Assembly (NCBI RefSeq): GCF_040958095.1 | Contig: NC_091154.1 | Span: 46,670,232 to 46,734,231, forward strand | DNA: 64,000 nucleotides | Source of the DNA: Procambarus clarkii | Lineage: Eukaryota > Arthropoda > Malacostraca > Decapoda > Cambaridae | Direction: 5' to 3' | Part shown: in pieces, positions 11,430 through 21,479 of the stretch | Layout: the number at the start of each line of letters is the position of its first letter | Numbering within the stretch: position 1 is the first letter of the stretch | The notes under the pieces: generated by a model | The model's input: the letters and a program-made list of their open reading frames with translations, nothing else | Database searches by the model: none | Told to the model about the DNA's origin: nothing | Position numbers and translations under genes: made by a program

Positions 11430-13064
11430 GGAGTCTACGTCGTAGTCAACGATGAAGGACTCCCTCAACTGCTGTTCAGCAGTGCCGAGGCCGTACAACG
11501 CCTCTTTAACCCCATTCACCTCACTGCTCTCGAGGAGGCGCACATGTTCCTCACCCCACCACGACACTACCTCGCAGCCAGGACTGTTTTCGTAAGGAGA
11601 GTGAGCTCCCTCATCTCCGAAAAAGCTACCACTGACGTCGCCACCAGCATAACCGAAGATAACCCTTCCTTGACTGCAGTCACCGTAAAATTCATCCCTG
11701 TGCAGGACAGCCACCTCTCCACTATGAAGGTCACCTTCACCTCGCCTGAGGAAGCTACCTCTGCTACCACCAACGGCTTCCGGTGCTTCGGCCTCGCTTG
11801 TACACCCCGACAAATATCAAGAGAACATTACTACCAGCTACGACAGTGTTTTAAGTGCTATAGTTATGAGCACTTCACTAAACATTGCCCATCTGAGGAC
11901 CAACGGTGCAGCAAGTGCGCCGAGAGTCACCACTTCAAACAATGCACCAGCGACTTCCTCAAATGCCTTCTCTGCCAAGGTCACCATACTGCCGTCTCTG
12001 CTGAGTGTCCAGAAAGACGTCAAGAAATACAGAAGATGACCAGCGCCAGGCAAGCCAACACCACACGACGAGAACCGTCAACATTCAACGTGCAAGCCGC
12101 CAACTTTCCTCTGCTTCCGGGAGGGGGCGGAGCTTCTGCACAGACTGCATCCCATTGGGGCCCTGGGTCCCAGCCCGCCAACCAATCATCGACGCAGCAG
12201 CGACAGCCACAAGTTTACTCTGCTGAATCAACAAGCCAGCCCTCACCACACCAGATGCTGCTCCCTAACAGGAACCACAACGTCATAATGGGACTCATCC
12301 GCACTGCTGAAATGATTGCAGGCACGAACACCAAGGAATTTGTACGAATTCTGAACATTATGTACGCTGACAACGGTTTACCAACATTTACTGTTCGTGA
12401 CGAGCTCTTCACAACAACAGCCTCAGCCAACACCAATGCTACGACTTTAGCAACAAATACCACTTCTGCTTCTAACATCAGCATCACCATCTCTTCAACT
12501 GCATTGGCAGATATCCTGTCTGCTGACGCCCACCCTGTGCAACCTGATACAGACTCTGCAACATCCTTGCACACTGCTACTACTCCAGACGAACAAGCTA
12601 CTTCTCCAGTGGTACCTGAGACTGCACCAACTTCACCAGCTTCACCAGAAAATACACCAGCCGCACCTGAGACTACACCAGCTTCACAGGTACCTACACC
12701 TGATGCTTCTGAAAACCAACACTTGTTTTCCGATGATGACTCTACTGCCTTGATTGACGTTGAAGCACAATCACCATCTCCAGCAACACAGGAGTCTCCA
12801 AGAGTCTCCGCACTATACGATCAACGTGAACAACTTACACTTGGAACTCCCGAATACAGACGCCTCTCCAGCAAAATACTCAACACAAGGTATGCGGAAT
12901 GCCTGCTGAATGATCCAAACTTAAAGTACACACTAAAGAACGAAGTAATCTTCGTTGAATGCGACGAAACCACATTGTCAAAGGACCTTTTCCCATCAGA
13001 CTACGCCGATTACAAACATCAAATGATTACTCGAAGCAAGAAGAAAGAAGAAACACCAAATTGA
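11430..13064 (+). CDS. Gag-like ORF1 with three zinc knuckles (copy 1)
   Basis: The frame is open from ~11,430, with the first ATG at 11,544 (506 codons); the upstream codons (VVNDEGLPQLLFSS) match copy 2, so the start was lost by truncation. A central cluster reads CFKCYSYEHFTKHC, CSKCAESHHFKQC, CLLCQGHHTAVSAEC: CX2CX4HX4C, CX2CX3HX4C and CX2CX3HX6C, the triple-knuckle layout of jockey/I-group Gag proteins that bind element RNA. A ~300-residue Ser/Thr/Pro-rich tail with repeated PETxPASP-like segments follows, then a basic end (MITRSKKK). No RT is present. Confidence 0.8.
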   Translation, partial: GVYVVVNDEGLPQLLFSSAEAVQRLFNPIHLTALEEAHMFLTPPRHYLAARTVFVRRVSSLISEKATTDVATSITEDNPSLTAVTVKFIPVQDSHLSTMKVTFTSPEEATSATTNGFRCFGLACTPRQISREHYYQLRQCFKCYSYEHFTKHCPSEDQRCSKCAESHHFKQCTSDFLKCLLCQGHHTAVSAECPERRQEIQKMTSARQANTTRREPSTFNVQAANFPLLPGGGGASAQTASHWGPGSQPANQSSTQQRQPQVYSAESTSQPSPHQMLLPNRNHNVIMGLIRTAEMIAGTNTKEFVRILNIMYADNGLPTFTVRDELFTTTASANTNATTLATNTTSASNISITISSTALADILSADAHPVQPDTDSATSLHTATTPDEQATSPVVPETAPTSPASPENTPAAPETTPASQVPTPDASENQHLFSDDDSTALIDVEAQSPSPATQESPRVSALYDQREQLTLGTPEYRRLSSKILNTRYAECLLNDPNLKYTLKNEVIFVECDETTLSKDLFPSDYADYKHQMITRSKKKEETPN

Positions 13065-13325
13065 AGAAGAAGAAGACACCACATGAAGACAGATTGTTTC
13101 CACCTTGAATGCTGAAGCACTGCCACCGCCGCCTTCCAGACCCGCCTCCAAGCCTAGCCAGTTGTTGGGTTGTTTGCAGCATCGACGTATTGCCACGCAG
13201 CTGGGTTTAGCCCTGGCACTTTTTCTTCAACTTCACCATTTCCTCTCACCGACTACTCTTCAGCTGTCCCCACTTCAAGGCTCGCCCCAATGGGCATCTT
13301 CTCCTGTATTATTCAGTTCATTCAG
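11430..13325 (+). mobile_element. Gag-only non-LTR retrotransposon, copy 1 (5'-truncated)
   Basis: ORF1 is followed directly by a ~255-bp 3' UTR that ends in an ATTC-rich tail at ~13,308-13,325. No ORF2 follows. The 3' UTR matches that of copy 2 (20,613-20,874) almost base for base, so the missing ORF2 is a property of the family and not of one copy. No target duplication was found for this truncated copy. Confidence 0.75.
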
Positions 13326-13494
13326 TTCAGTCTTCCCTGACGGGAGACATCTCCCGTCACGCAGGGTGCAGTCGCCCCTCCACAGATCTCCAGTATCAGC
13401 TCTTGATACTGGTAATGGCACAAAAGGGCCACCACTTACGGGCTATTCATGCCCGTGCCACCTCTTGGGTGGCTTAATCTTTATCAATCAATCG
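13326..13494 (+). repeat. 3' end of another retroelement: four hairpins and (ATCA)n tail
   Basis: Four perfect inverted repeats in series: TGACGGGAGA/TCTCCCGTCA (13,338-13,359), CCAGTATCA/TGATACTGG (13,390-13,412), ACGGGC/GCCCGT (13,438-13,456) and GCCACC/GGTGGC (13,457-13,473), then (ATCA)n. It resembles a repeat 3' end I remember as common in decapod sequences. The Gag-only copy 2 inserted into its tail. Confidence 0.65.
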
Positions 13495-14364
13495 AGTCTC
13501 CCCCACACAACAGCAGCGGAGAGGAAGCTAGCTTGCACCTAGCACTGCCTGGTGGATAAATATTGAGCAGCAACGTGAGCGCTTCCATCCTTATCTTTAG
13601 CGTGGTGTCTGAATAGGCACCATGCTGTTCAGAGTGAAGGTGCGGTTCCGAGGAACCGACACCACATTCAACAAGGCCGAGATCATGGACCTACTGACCT
13701 CGACCTCAGGGGTAGCACCCATCGACGTCGTCATGGACGTAAATGGACCCCAAATCCTCTTCAGTAGTGCAGTAGCACTAGAAGCCCTATTCACCACGAC
13801 AACGACCACTGCACTCGAGGAAAAGGGCTTAACACTCCTGCCTCCCCACCATTTCCAGGCAGTAAGGACAATATTCATTCACAGAGTGAGTAACATCATC
13901 GCCGAACAGCCCATCACTGAGATCGTGAAGACCATAAACACTCTGAACCGATCCCTCTCAGCCATCTCGGCCCACCTCATTCAGAAGAGTGAGAACGGGA
14001 AGCCCACCCTCAAGGTCACCCTCAAGACTCCGGCAGAGGCTACTCTCGCGGCCGACAACGGCCTCAGATGCTGTGGAATGGCCTGCACACCCCACCAGAT
14101 CTCCAGACAGCGCTATTTCCGCCTTCGTCAGTGTTTTAGGTGTTATCAATACACCCACTACCTTAAGAAGTGCCCAAACCCGCTGCAGAAATGCAGCATT
14201 TGTGCTGGAGAACACCATCACAGGACCTGCAATGCCACCACCAAACGTTGTCTACTCTGCAACGGTGACCACACAGCCATCTCTCAAGACTGCCCCTTCA
14301 GACAGGAAGAAATCAAGAAAATGATCGACGCCAGACCTCGCAACTCTACCCCAAAATTGAAATC

Positions 14365-14639
14365 TTGACAGTCTCCGTGGTGTAGTGGTAAGACACTCGC
14401 CTGGCGTTCCGCGAGCGCTATGTCATGGGTTCGTATCCTGGCCGGGGAGGATTTACTGGGCGCAATTCCTTAACTGTAGCCTCTGTTTAACGCAACAGTA
14501 AAATGTGTACTTGGATGAAAAAACGATTCTTCGCGGCAGGGGATCGTATTCCAGGGACCTGCCCGAAACGCTACGCGTACTAGTGGCTGTACAAGAATGT
14601 AACAACTCTTGTATATATAAAAAACAAAAACAAAAAAAC
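14365..14639 (+). mobile_element. tRNA-derived SINE with LINE-A-like 3' end
   Basis: The head holds pol III A- and B-box-like sequences (GTGGTGTAGTGGTAAGACAC, GGTTCGTATCC). The body follows, then GACCTGCCCGAAACGCTACG and GTACTAGTGGCTGTACAAGA, which closely match the LINE-A 3' end, and an A-rich tail. AATC at 14,361-14,364 and 14,640-14,643 is a 4-bp target duplication; joining the flanks matches Gag copy 1. Confidence 0.9.
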
Positions 14640-16041
14640 AATCATTCAACATACAAGAAGAGACCAGCTCTCCCGACAAGTGGCGCGCAACCAAACTACT
14701 GGACCAGCAACTCCCGCGCCAGCCACTCACAGCCTCGGACGACTCCTCTGCACAAAGCCAGCCAGCCGTCCTCACTCACGACGCCTTCAGCCACCCCCGA
14801 TAGCACTGTTGCAGCTCTGATTCACTTCGCAATGGAGCTCTCAGGCGGAGATCTTAAACAACGGTACAGAATTCTGAATGAATTGTACAAAGTGAACCAG
14901 CTACCGACCTTCGTTATACCAGAGGACATGTTTCCCGCCTGCTCTTCCCAGCCAGAAGCTTCTAACATCACCATCTCTTCAACTCCATTGGCAGATATCC
15001 TGTCTCCTGACGCCCACCCTGTGCAACCTGCTACAGATTCTGCAATATCCTTACACACTGCTACTCCAGACGAACCATCTACTTCTCCAGTGGTACTTGA
15101 GACTACACCAGCTTCACCAGAAACTACACCAGCCGCACCTGAGATTACACCAGCTTCACAGGTACCTACACCTGATGCTTCTGCAAACCAACACTTGTCT
15201 TCCGATGATGACTCTACTGCCTCGATTGACGTTAAAGCACAATCACCATCTCCAGCAACAGAGGAGTCTCCAAGAGTCTCCGCACTATATGATCAACGTG
15301 AAAAAATTACACATGGATCTCCCGAATACAGACGCCTCTCCAGCAAAATACTCAACACAAGATATGCGGAATGCCTGCTGAATGATCCAGACTCAAAGTA
15401 CATACTAAAAAAATAAAAAATCAAGATCAAAATGTTTATTTAGGTAAGGTACATACATACAAGAGATTTTACAAAGAGTAATGGATTTATAGATAGGGCT
15501 AGTACATACAATGCCTAAAGCCACTATTACGCAAAGCGTTTCGGGCATGAAAAACTTAAATGACTAAAGCTTAATACTAATTGAGCATAAAGAGTAAAAT
15601 GAAAACATGGAATGAAAACATAGCTGAAAAAGCAGCACAAATACAATTCTGTCGACAAACAGCGCTCTTAAAAAAAAACCAGACATGGGTTGACAATAGA
15701 GGGGTAAGGTAGGTTACAGGGAATTTATTAGGTATAGCTTCGTTTTTATCTTAAACTGGTTGAGAGAGGTACAGTCTTTAACATGGTTGGGAAGGTCATT
15801 CCACATTCTGGGTCCCTTGATTTGTAGAGCATTTCTAGTTTGATTAAGTCGTACTCTTGGAATATCAAAACTGTATTTATTTCTGGTGTGGTGCTCATGG
15901 GTTCTGTTACAACCTTCCATGAAGCTTTTGAGGTCAGGATTGGCATTACAGTTTAGCGTTTTATATATGTATAATACACATGAGAGAATGTGCAGTGACT
16001 TAATGTCTAACATATTCAGAGATTTGAGTAGGGGTACCGAG

Positions 16042-17532
16042 ATAATTAGACGAGCCAAAACTAAATACTACGAAGATAAATTTACCCAAATAAAGAGCAA
16101 CATTAAAAAAACTTGGAGCACAATTTCACAAATATTGGGATCAAAGAAGACTTTAAATAACAAACCAACACTCCTGTCCAATAACGATGGTCAGCTTTCA
16201 GCCTCAAATTCTGCTATTGAGTTTAATAGGTTCTTCTCTTCCATTGGGTCATCCCTTGCAAATGATATTCCATCTTCCAGTACTGACGTTAAGGACTATC
16301 TCACAGGTAACTATCCACAGTCTCTGTACCTAAAGCCTACTAATTCCACTGACGTCAATGAGATAATCCTTTCCCTTAAAACCAAGTCTAGTGCCCTTGA
16401 GGAGATACCAACTTTAATTTACAATAAAACCTCCAGATCTTTAGCCCCTGCTATTGCTTTGCTCTTCAACAAGTCACTTGAACTCCGAACCTTTCCAGAT
16501 GTTCTAAAAAAAAGCGAGAGTAACGCCTGTCCACAAATGTGGTGACCTCACAGATGTTAACAACTACAGACCTATATCAATCCTCCCAAACTTGTCAAAA
16601 TTTTTTGAAAAACTAATCTATAAGCAGCTTTACTCTTATCTAGCCAAACACAATATACTTAGCCCTTGCCAATATGGCTTCAGACCCAAAAAAAGCACTA
16701 ACGATGCACTTATTAGTATGCTAAACTCGATTCATACAGCTCTTGATAAAAATGAGTTCCCTGTTGGGTTATTTGTGGACCTGCGTAAAGCTTTTGACAC
16801 TGTCAACCACCAAAACCTTCTTCTTAAACTACATCATTATGGAGTCAGAGGACACTCCCTGCAATACCTCAAATCCTACCTTACTGACAGGCTCCAGTAT
16901 GTTTCTGTGAATAATTCAATTTCTCCCACCCTACCCATCAACATTGCTGTTCCTCAGGGCAGCATACTTGGCCCTCTCCTCTTTCTCATCTACATTAATG
17001 ACCTTCCACATGCCTCCCAACACCTCAAACCAATTCTATTTGCTGACGACACAACCTTCATTTACTCCACTCCTGACCCCCTTGCTCTAAATGCCACAGT
17101 AAATACTGAGCTAAATAAAGTCCATCTTTGGCTAACTGCCAACAAACTCACCCTTAATATTGACAAAACTTTCTATATTCTGTTTGGTAATAAATCCTCT
17201 AATCAAATAAATCTCAAAATAAACAATACCCAAATTTGCAACAAATTAGATGGCAAATTCCTTGGCATTCTCATTGACCACAAGCTGAATTTCCAGGGAC
17301 ACATTCTAAACATATAAAAAAAAGTTTCAAAAACTGTTGGCATTCTCTCTAAGATCAGATATTATGTACCCCGCCCTGCCCTGGTGACTCTCTATTACTC
17401 CCTCGTCAATCCATATCTCAACTATGGTATTTGTGCTTGGGGTTCTACTACCCAAAATCATTTACGTCCTCTAATTACTCAACACAAAGCTGCTATTAGG
17501 ACAATATCCAACTCTGGTCCCAGACATCACTC
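16042..17532 (+). pseudogene. LINE-B ORF2 RT segment, inverted within the block
   Basis: Starts at IIRRAKTKYYEDK and covers the RT: FGFRPKKSTNDAL, FVDLRKAFDTVNHQ, VPQGSILGPLLF, FADDTTFIY, ending at NSGPRHHS. It has a frameshift near 16,512 and a stop at ~17,318 (HILNI*KKVSKT). The next residues of the element (VPLLKSLNMLD) lie at 16,041 and below on the other strand. It is very similar to the LINE-B copy at 25,489-28,339. Confidence 0.85.
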
Positions 17533-17591
17533 AAAAAAAAAAAAAAATGTTTATTTAGGTAAGGTACATACATAAAATATTGATATATTTT

Positions 17592-18528
17592 TTAAATTGA
17601 TTTTTTATAACTGCTGCTGACATTATCAGCAGCAATTATAAAATTGTCTATAGCAGTTTCATTGTGCAGCCTAAAACTTAACTCCCTTGACTCTAGTGGT
17701 GGTTTGCTAATGTTAGTTAAGAGAAATGTGGGGTAATGGTCTGTAGTGCTATCGGTGATTATACCTGAAGTAAGCGGAGAGGTTATGTTTGTCCAGATGT
17801 GATCTAGAGTCGTGGCAGTGCTATCAGTGATTCTAGTAGGTCTAGTGATTAAGGGTATGAGGAAGCAGGAATTCATACAGTTGAGGAAGCTAACAGCAGT
17901 GGGGTGTTCAGGCTCGCAGAGGTCAATATTAAAGTCCCCTGCGATAATTAGATGGTTTTTGTTCAGTCTGTTATCGAGTATTAGATTTCTAAGGTTTGAG
18001 TTGAATTCGGACACATCAGTGTTAGGAATTCTATAGACTGCACCCACAGACAGGACAGACTCGGCACCCTTGACTCTGAAGCTGGCGAAGATATACTCCC
18101 CATAGCAGTCTCTAGTTCTAATTTCTTTTAAGCATGTTAGTTCTTGTTGGTAGTAAAGAGCAGTGCCACCACCTCTCTGAAGTTGACGACAGTTGTGAAT
18201 TGCTGAGTAGTTAGGCATGTTAAAGAGTTAAGTAGTATCCTCTTTCAACCATGTTTCAGTAAGTATAATAAGAGAATTTGTTTTCAATAGTTTCAATCAA
18301 GGCACTAACATCATCGAAGTGTTTACCTAGGGATCTAACGTTCAAGTTGATTACAGAGATATTGTGATTATGAGTTAATACATTGTTTACATCATGTGCT
18401 GCAAAATATCTGCAATTTAGATCATTAAAGTGATGATTGTCATAGATAGTGGATAAGAGGTTTAGTTCTGGGTCTATACTTGTCTGCATAAAAAAGCTGG
18501 TTGCAGGAAAACAAGGCAAGAAAGGCAA
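17592..18528 (-). pseudogene. LINE-B ORF2 endonuclease domain, truncated
   Basis: Minus-strand frames carry INLNVRSLGKHFDD, then after a break near 18,230 GGGTALYY, GAVYRIPNTDVSEF, AGDFNIDL, TLDHIWTN and TTDHYP. The frame leaves the known protein after AADNV, where a 16-bp near-palindrome (17,604-17,640) precedes a stray LINE tail. Confidence 0.8.
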
Positions 18529-18934
18529 ATTACAAAGTAGAATTTAGCTATAAAAAGGGGAAAAATATATAAACAATACTATACAAAACAAACATAAAAT
18601 GAACAACAAAAGAAAAAAATGAGGTAGCTTACAAGGGGCTTACAGGGGTACAATGGAGTAAGGGAGCATGGCGAGGCTAGGCAACCTAGGTAATAAATGA
18701 AATCAAAGAAAAAGTTGAATAATAAGCATAGGCAAATTTAAGCTAGTGATTATTAACTATAAATAGTTCAGTTATGACTGTATAATTAATAAGACCTGGA
18801 TAAATATTAATGCACTCAATTAATTAAGTTCAGTAAATGACTAGTGAAGAGTAAGTTAAAAAAATTAAGTCAAAAAATGAAACATGGAGACTTAGGATAC
18901 CTAGCCCCACTAGTAGACAAGGGGGTTAATTAAC

Positions 18935-19938
18935 ACCCTTAACATTGACAAAACTTTCTATATTCTGTTTGGCAATAAATCCTCTAATCAAATAAATCTC
19001 AAAATAAACAATACCCAAATTTGTAACAAATTAGATGGCAAATTCCTTGGCATTCTCATTGACCACAAACTGAATTTCCAGGGACACATACTAAACATAT
19101 CAAAAAAAGTTTCAAAAACTGTTGGCATTCTTTCTAAGATCAGATATTATGTACCCCGCCCTGCCCTGGTGACTCTCCATTACTCCCTCGTCTATCCATA
19201 TCTCAACTATGGTATTTGTGCTTGGGGATCTACTACCCAAAATCATTTACGTCCTCTAATTACTCAACACAAAGCAGCTATTAGGACAATATCCAACTCT
19301 GGCCCCAGACATCACTCGGTACCCTTACTCAAATCTCTGAATATGTTAGACATTAAGTCACTGCACATTCTCTCATGTGTATTATACATATATAAAACGC
19401 TAAACTGTAATGCCAATCCTGATCTCAAAAGCTTCATAGAAGGTTGTAACAGAACCCATGAGCACCACACCAGAAATAAATACAGTTTTGATATTCCTTG
19501 AGTACGACTTAATCAAACTAGAAATGCTCTACAAATCAAGGGACCCAGAATGTGGAATGACCTTCCCATCCATGTTAAAGACTGTACCTCTCTCAACCAG
19601 TTTAAGATAAAAACGAAGCTATACCTAATAAATTCCCTGTAACCTACCTTACCCCTCTAATGTCATCCAATGTCTGTTTTTTTTTTTTTTTTAAAGAGCG
19701 CTGTTTGTCGACAGAATTGTATTTGTGCTGCTTTTTCAGCTATGTTTTCATTTGACTCTTTATGCTCAATTAGTATTAAGCTTTAGTCATTTAATTAAGT
19801 TTTTCATGCCCGAAACGCTTTGCGTAATAGTGGCTTTAGGCATTGTATGTACTAGCCCTAACTATAAATACATCACTCTTTGTAAAATCTCTTTTATGTA
19901 TGTACCTTACCTAAATAAACATTTTGATTTTGATTTTT
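18935..19938 (+). mobile_element. LINE-B 5'-truncated copy nested in the block
   Basis: Starts in the RT at LTLNIDKTFYILFG and continues to the ORF2 C-terminus with one stop at ~19,500 (FDIP*VRLNQ). It then has the complete 3' UTR (GCCCGAAACGCTTTGCG) and a (GATTTT)n tail at ~19,924-19,938. It interrupts the spacer between ORF1 and ORF2 of the minus-strand LINE-B. Confidence 0.85.
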
Positions 19939-19949
19939 AGTTTTTTTTT

Positions 19950-20469
19950 TTATTTTGAAGTTAATTCATTGAGGGTGATAATATGGTGAGACAGACCACA
20001 TTGGGAGAGGAAGGTGTTGAGGTTCTCTTCATTAGCAATTGAAAACATTTTGCCCTTTGCTGTTTTTCTCACCTTTATCAATCCATCTCTAACGAAGCAC
20101 TGATGAATCGCATCTGGGTTTTGTTGACGGATTTGACGCAGGCGGTAGAGGAGTTGCTCTCTGTTCCTGGTCAAGCACTCGTTGATGTATAATCCCTTCC
20201 GTTGGGATGCAGCTGTCCGGACAAGATGGGATTTCGTGAACTGGGAAGTCAGCTTCAGGCGAATTTTCCGCTGGTTTTGACCTGATGTATTCTTTTTGCC
20301 TACTCTGTAGGCAGCAATAACGTCAGTTTTGTTTAGAATGACCTGCAATTCGTTTTTTATGAGAGCCTGAGCTATTTCGACACACTTTTCACCTTCACGT
20401 TCCACAGGTATATCTTGGGACGGCCCAATAACAGAGTCTAGCAGCTTTTGTTGGTCTTGTTCTTCCTTG
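19950..20469 (-). pseudogene. LINE-B ORF1, 5'-truncated
   Basis: Minus-strand frame from NKEEQDQQKLLDSV through KTDVIAAYRVGKKN, IRLKLTSQFTKSHLVRTA, GLYINECLTRNREQLLYRLR and CFVRDGLIKVRKTAKGK to the stop at 19,950. It is the same RNA-binding-type C-terminal domain as LINE-A ORF1 and is intact in this part. The 5' end falls at the CTAA duplication, so the copy was truncated on insertion. Confidence 0.75.
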
Positions 20470-20884
20470 TTCTAAGGAACGAAGTAATCTTATTTGAATG
20501 CGACGAAACCACATTGTCAAAGGACCTTTTCCCACCAGACTACGCCGAGTACAAACATCAAATGATTACTCGAAGCAAGAAAAAATGGAAGAAAGAAGAA
20601 ACACCAAATTGAAGAAGAAGAAGACACCACCTGAAGACAGATTGTTTCCACCTTGAATGTTGAAGCACTGCCACCGCCGCCTTCCAGACCCGCCTCCAAG
20701 CCTAGCCAGTTGTTGGGTTGTTTGCAGCATCGACATATTGCCACGCAGCTGGGTTTAGCCCTGGCACTTTTTCTTCAACTTCAGCATTTCCTCTCACCGA
20801 CTTCTCTTCAGCTGTCCCCACTTCAAGGCTCGCCCCAATGGGCATCTTCTCCTGTATTATTCATTCATTCATTCAGTCTCCCCC

Positions 20885-21470
20885 TCAGTTACGCTCCAGC
20901 TCCAGCCCGCTTCGCTCGAAACACCCGCCCTCCTCCCTTGACTGCAGAACAACTATGCCCATTAGAGCTCCTCACGCTTTCTTTTATGCACACTTTTCTA
21001 CTATGCACAAATTCGGGGGGTGCTGCGCCGGATCCCCAAGTCTAGGGCTACCCGCAGCTACTTACCATATGTCAAGTGCACACTTGTAGTGCAAGTTGGG
21101 GGTTGCAGACTTTACATGTAACCTAGGCACTAGCATATCATTACCCCTGGAAATTCTTATCTATCTTTTCTATGCCTTCTGTGTATACAGAATATATTTT
21201 ATATACATACTGTACTGGCTGTGCTACTCAATTTATAACTCTGGTGTTGTCTTTAATTACAGCATTAAGCTGATTGTGAGTACTGCAACATTGCTTTGGC
21301 TAACTGGCACTAGGCTCTGTTAATAATGTGCTACGACTTATTTCTTTAGTTGCATCTTTGCAGTACTAGCATTCTACTCAGTCATGTTATACGACATCAT
21401 TTATATTGTGGTACAGCAGTTGATCTTTATACATTAATTAATAAATAGGTCCCCCCATTCTGGCTTGTGT
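20885..21470. other. Unassigned sequence upstream of the BEL/Pao relic
   Basis: A mixed-composition stretch to ~21,110, then AT-rich. It could hold an LTR or leader of the BEL/Pao element that follows, but no second LTR is present to confirm this. No gene recognised. Confidence 0.4.
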
Positions 21471-21479
21471 TTTTCTCCC

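Larger units (their letters stand above)
15409..20469 (-). mobile_element. LINE-B block inserted in Gag copy 2, internally rearranged
   Basis: CTAA at 15,405-15,408 and 20,470-20,473 flanks the block. Pieces: 3' end in minus sense (15,409-16,041); an inverted ORF2 segment in plus sense (16,042-17,532); a short minus-strand LINE tail (17,533-~17,590); minus-strand endonuclease region and inter-ORF spacer (~17,600-18,930); an inserted plus-strand LINE-B copy (~18,935-19,938); minus-strand ORF1 (19,950-20,469). About 260 bp of ORF2 between the endonuclease end and the inverted piece are missing. Confidence 0.8.
13622..20612 (+). pseudogene. Gag-like ORF1 of copy 2, split by a SINE and a LINE block
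   Basis: ATG at 13,622 (MLFRVKVRFRGTDTTF). The N-terminal ~150 residues resemble an RRM-like Gag fold (by position only), then three knuckles: CFRCYQYTHYLKKC, CSICAGEHHHRTC, CLLCNGDHTAISQDC. Coding is interrupted at 14,364 by the SINE, resumes at ~14,640, runs through the Pro/Thr-rich region to 15,408, is split by the LINE-B block, and resumes at 20,470 to end MITRSKKKWKKEETPN at 20,612. Apart from the two insertions I see no stop, so the copy was probably intact when it landed. Confidence 0.8.
13505..20874 (+). mobile_element. Gag-only non-LTR retrotransposon, copy 2, full length with nested insertions
   Basis: AGTCTCCCCC at 13,495-13,504 and 20,875-20,884 is a perfect 10-bp target duplication. 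Between them lie a ~117-bp 5' UTR, ORF1, a 3' UTR and an (ATTC)n tail. Subtracting the SINE (14,365-14,639) and the LINE-B block (15,409-20,469) leaves about 2.03 kb. ORF2 is absent from this complete unit. Confidence 0.85.

Noticed and set aside
11316..11813. 165-codon minus-strand ORF
   Set aside because: Antisense to the Gag-only ORF1, with no recognisable motif.
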